From contig WJJB01000276.1 in the NCBI GenBank assembly GCA_014729935.1, positions 1 to 15,045 on the forward strand: DNA of 15,045 bases. Reading direction: 5' to 3'. Below the pieces are notes generated by a model that saw only the letters and a list, made by a program, of their open reading frames with translations, did not search any database and had not been told where the DNA came from. Shown one piece after another: positions 14,958 through 15,045 of the stretch (the first letter of the stretch is position 1; every line of letters begins with the position of its first letter). The translations under genes and the position numbers were made by a program. The stretch comes from Candidatus Bathyarchaeota archaeon. GTDB lineage: Archaea > Asgardarchaeota > Lokiarchaeia > Sigyniarchaeales > Sigyniarchaeaceae.

Positions 14958-15045
14958 ATGTGCTCGATGCGAAGGATTGATGTTTCGGGGTCGAAATTGT
15001 TGGGATACAAGGAAGAAAGAGTTTTGCTACACGATGGAGCAGGAA
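14958..15045 (+). CDS. Possible start of a further gene (29 codons, cut by window edge)
   Basis: An ATG at 14958 is preceded by GGGGG (14947-14951) at ribosome-site spacing, and the frame (MCSMRRIDVSGSKLLGYKEE...) stays open to the right edge. An in-frame TAA at 14943 excludes an earlier start; ATG 14967 is an alternative. About 170 bp separate it from the ferredoxin gene. The piece is too short to assign a family, and it may not be a gene. Confidence 0.35.
   Translation, partial: MCSMRRIDVSGSKLLGYKEERVLLHDGAG

Noticed and set aside
1..15045. CRISPR arrays, tRNA or rRNA genes, insertion sequences
   Set aside because: No regularly spaced repeats, no tRNA-like cloverleaf sequence, no rRNA segment and no transposase or terminal repeats were seen on reading both strands.

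Overview
The window reads as archaeal chromosome. It carries a three-gene clamp-loader (RFC) operon of archaeal/eukaryotic type and an HdrA/MvhD electron-transfer module in which two genes are interrupted by an in-frame TGA exactly where the families carry a catalytic or cluster-binding Cys. Each recoded gene is followed in its 3' untranslated region by a kink-turn stem-loop resembling a SECIS element. Selenocysteine-using archaea are few: Methanococcales, Methanopyrus and Asgard (Lokiarchaeota-like) lineages. The eukaryote-like SECIS core, the degenerate Rfc5-like clamp-loader subunit, and phosphonate genes of bacterial type favour an Asgard archaeon. That assignment is inference.

Layout. 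Positions 1-975 (minus) hold the start of a class III PLP enzyme resembling the phosphonate ammonia-lyase PbfA, running off the left edge. Diverging from it are phnW (2-aminoethylphosphonate-pyruvate transaminase), an MFS transporter, a short unknown protein overlapping the transporter by 4 bp, and pyruvate kinase. Next comes the replication operon: RFC small subunit, a second RFC-like subunit with a broken ATPase site, and RFC large subunit (5761-9257).

A TATA box near 9353 and a long leader with two mutually exclusive hairpins precede hdrA (Sec at residue 210). Its 3' UTR holds SECIS 1, followed by about 550 bp without a convincing gene. Then come mvhD (Sec at residue 21), SECIS 2, a strong hairpin, an FdhB/FrhB-like iron-sulfur flavoprotein and a polyferredoxin. 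A possible further gene begins at 14958 and leaves the right edge.

How it works together. PhnW, the PbfA-like enzyme and perhaps the MFS carrier would process aminoethylphosphonates. The three RFC proteins would form one clamp loader with ATPase-active and ATPase-dead positions. HdrA, MvhD, the FdhB-like subunit and the ferredoxin look like a flavin-based electron-bifurcating or confurcating unit with selenium at two redox sites. HdrB, HdrC and a hydrogenase or formate dehydrogenase catalytic subunit are not in the window. The most notable observation is that the two SECIS candidates share not only the kink-turn core but also a three-way-junction layout, with different sequences forming the same flanking helices.
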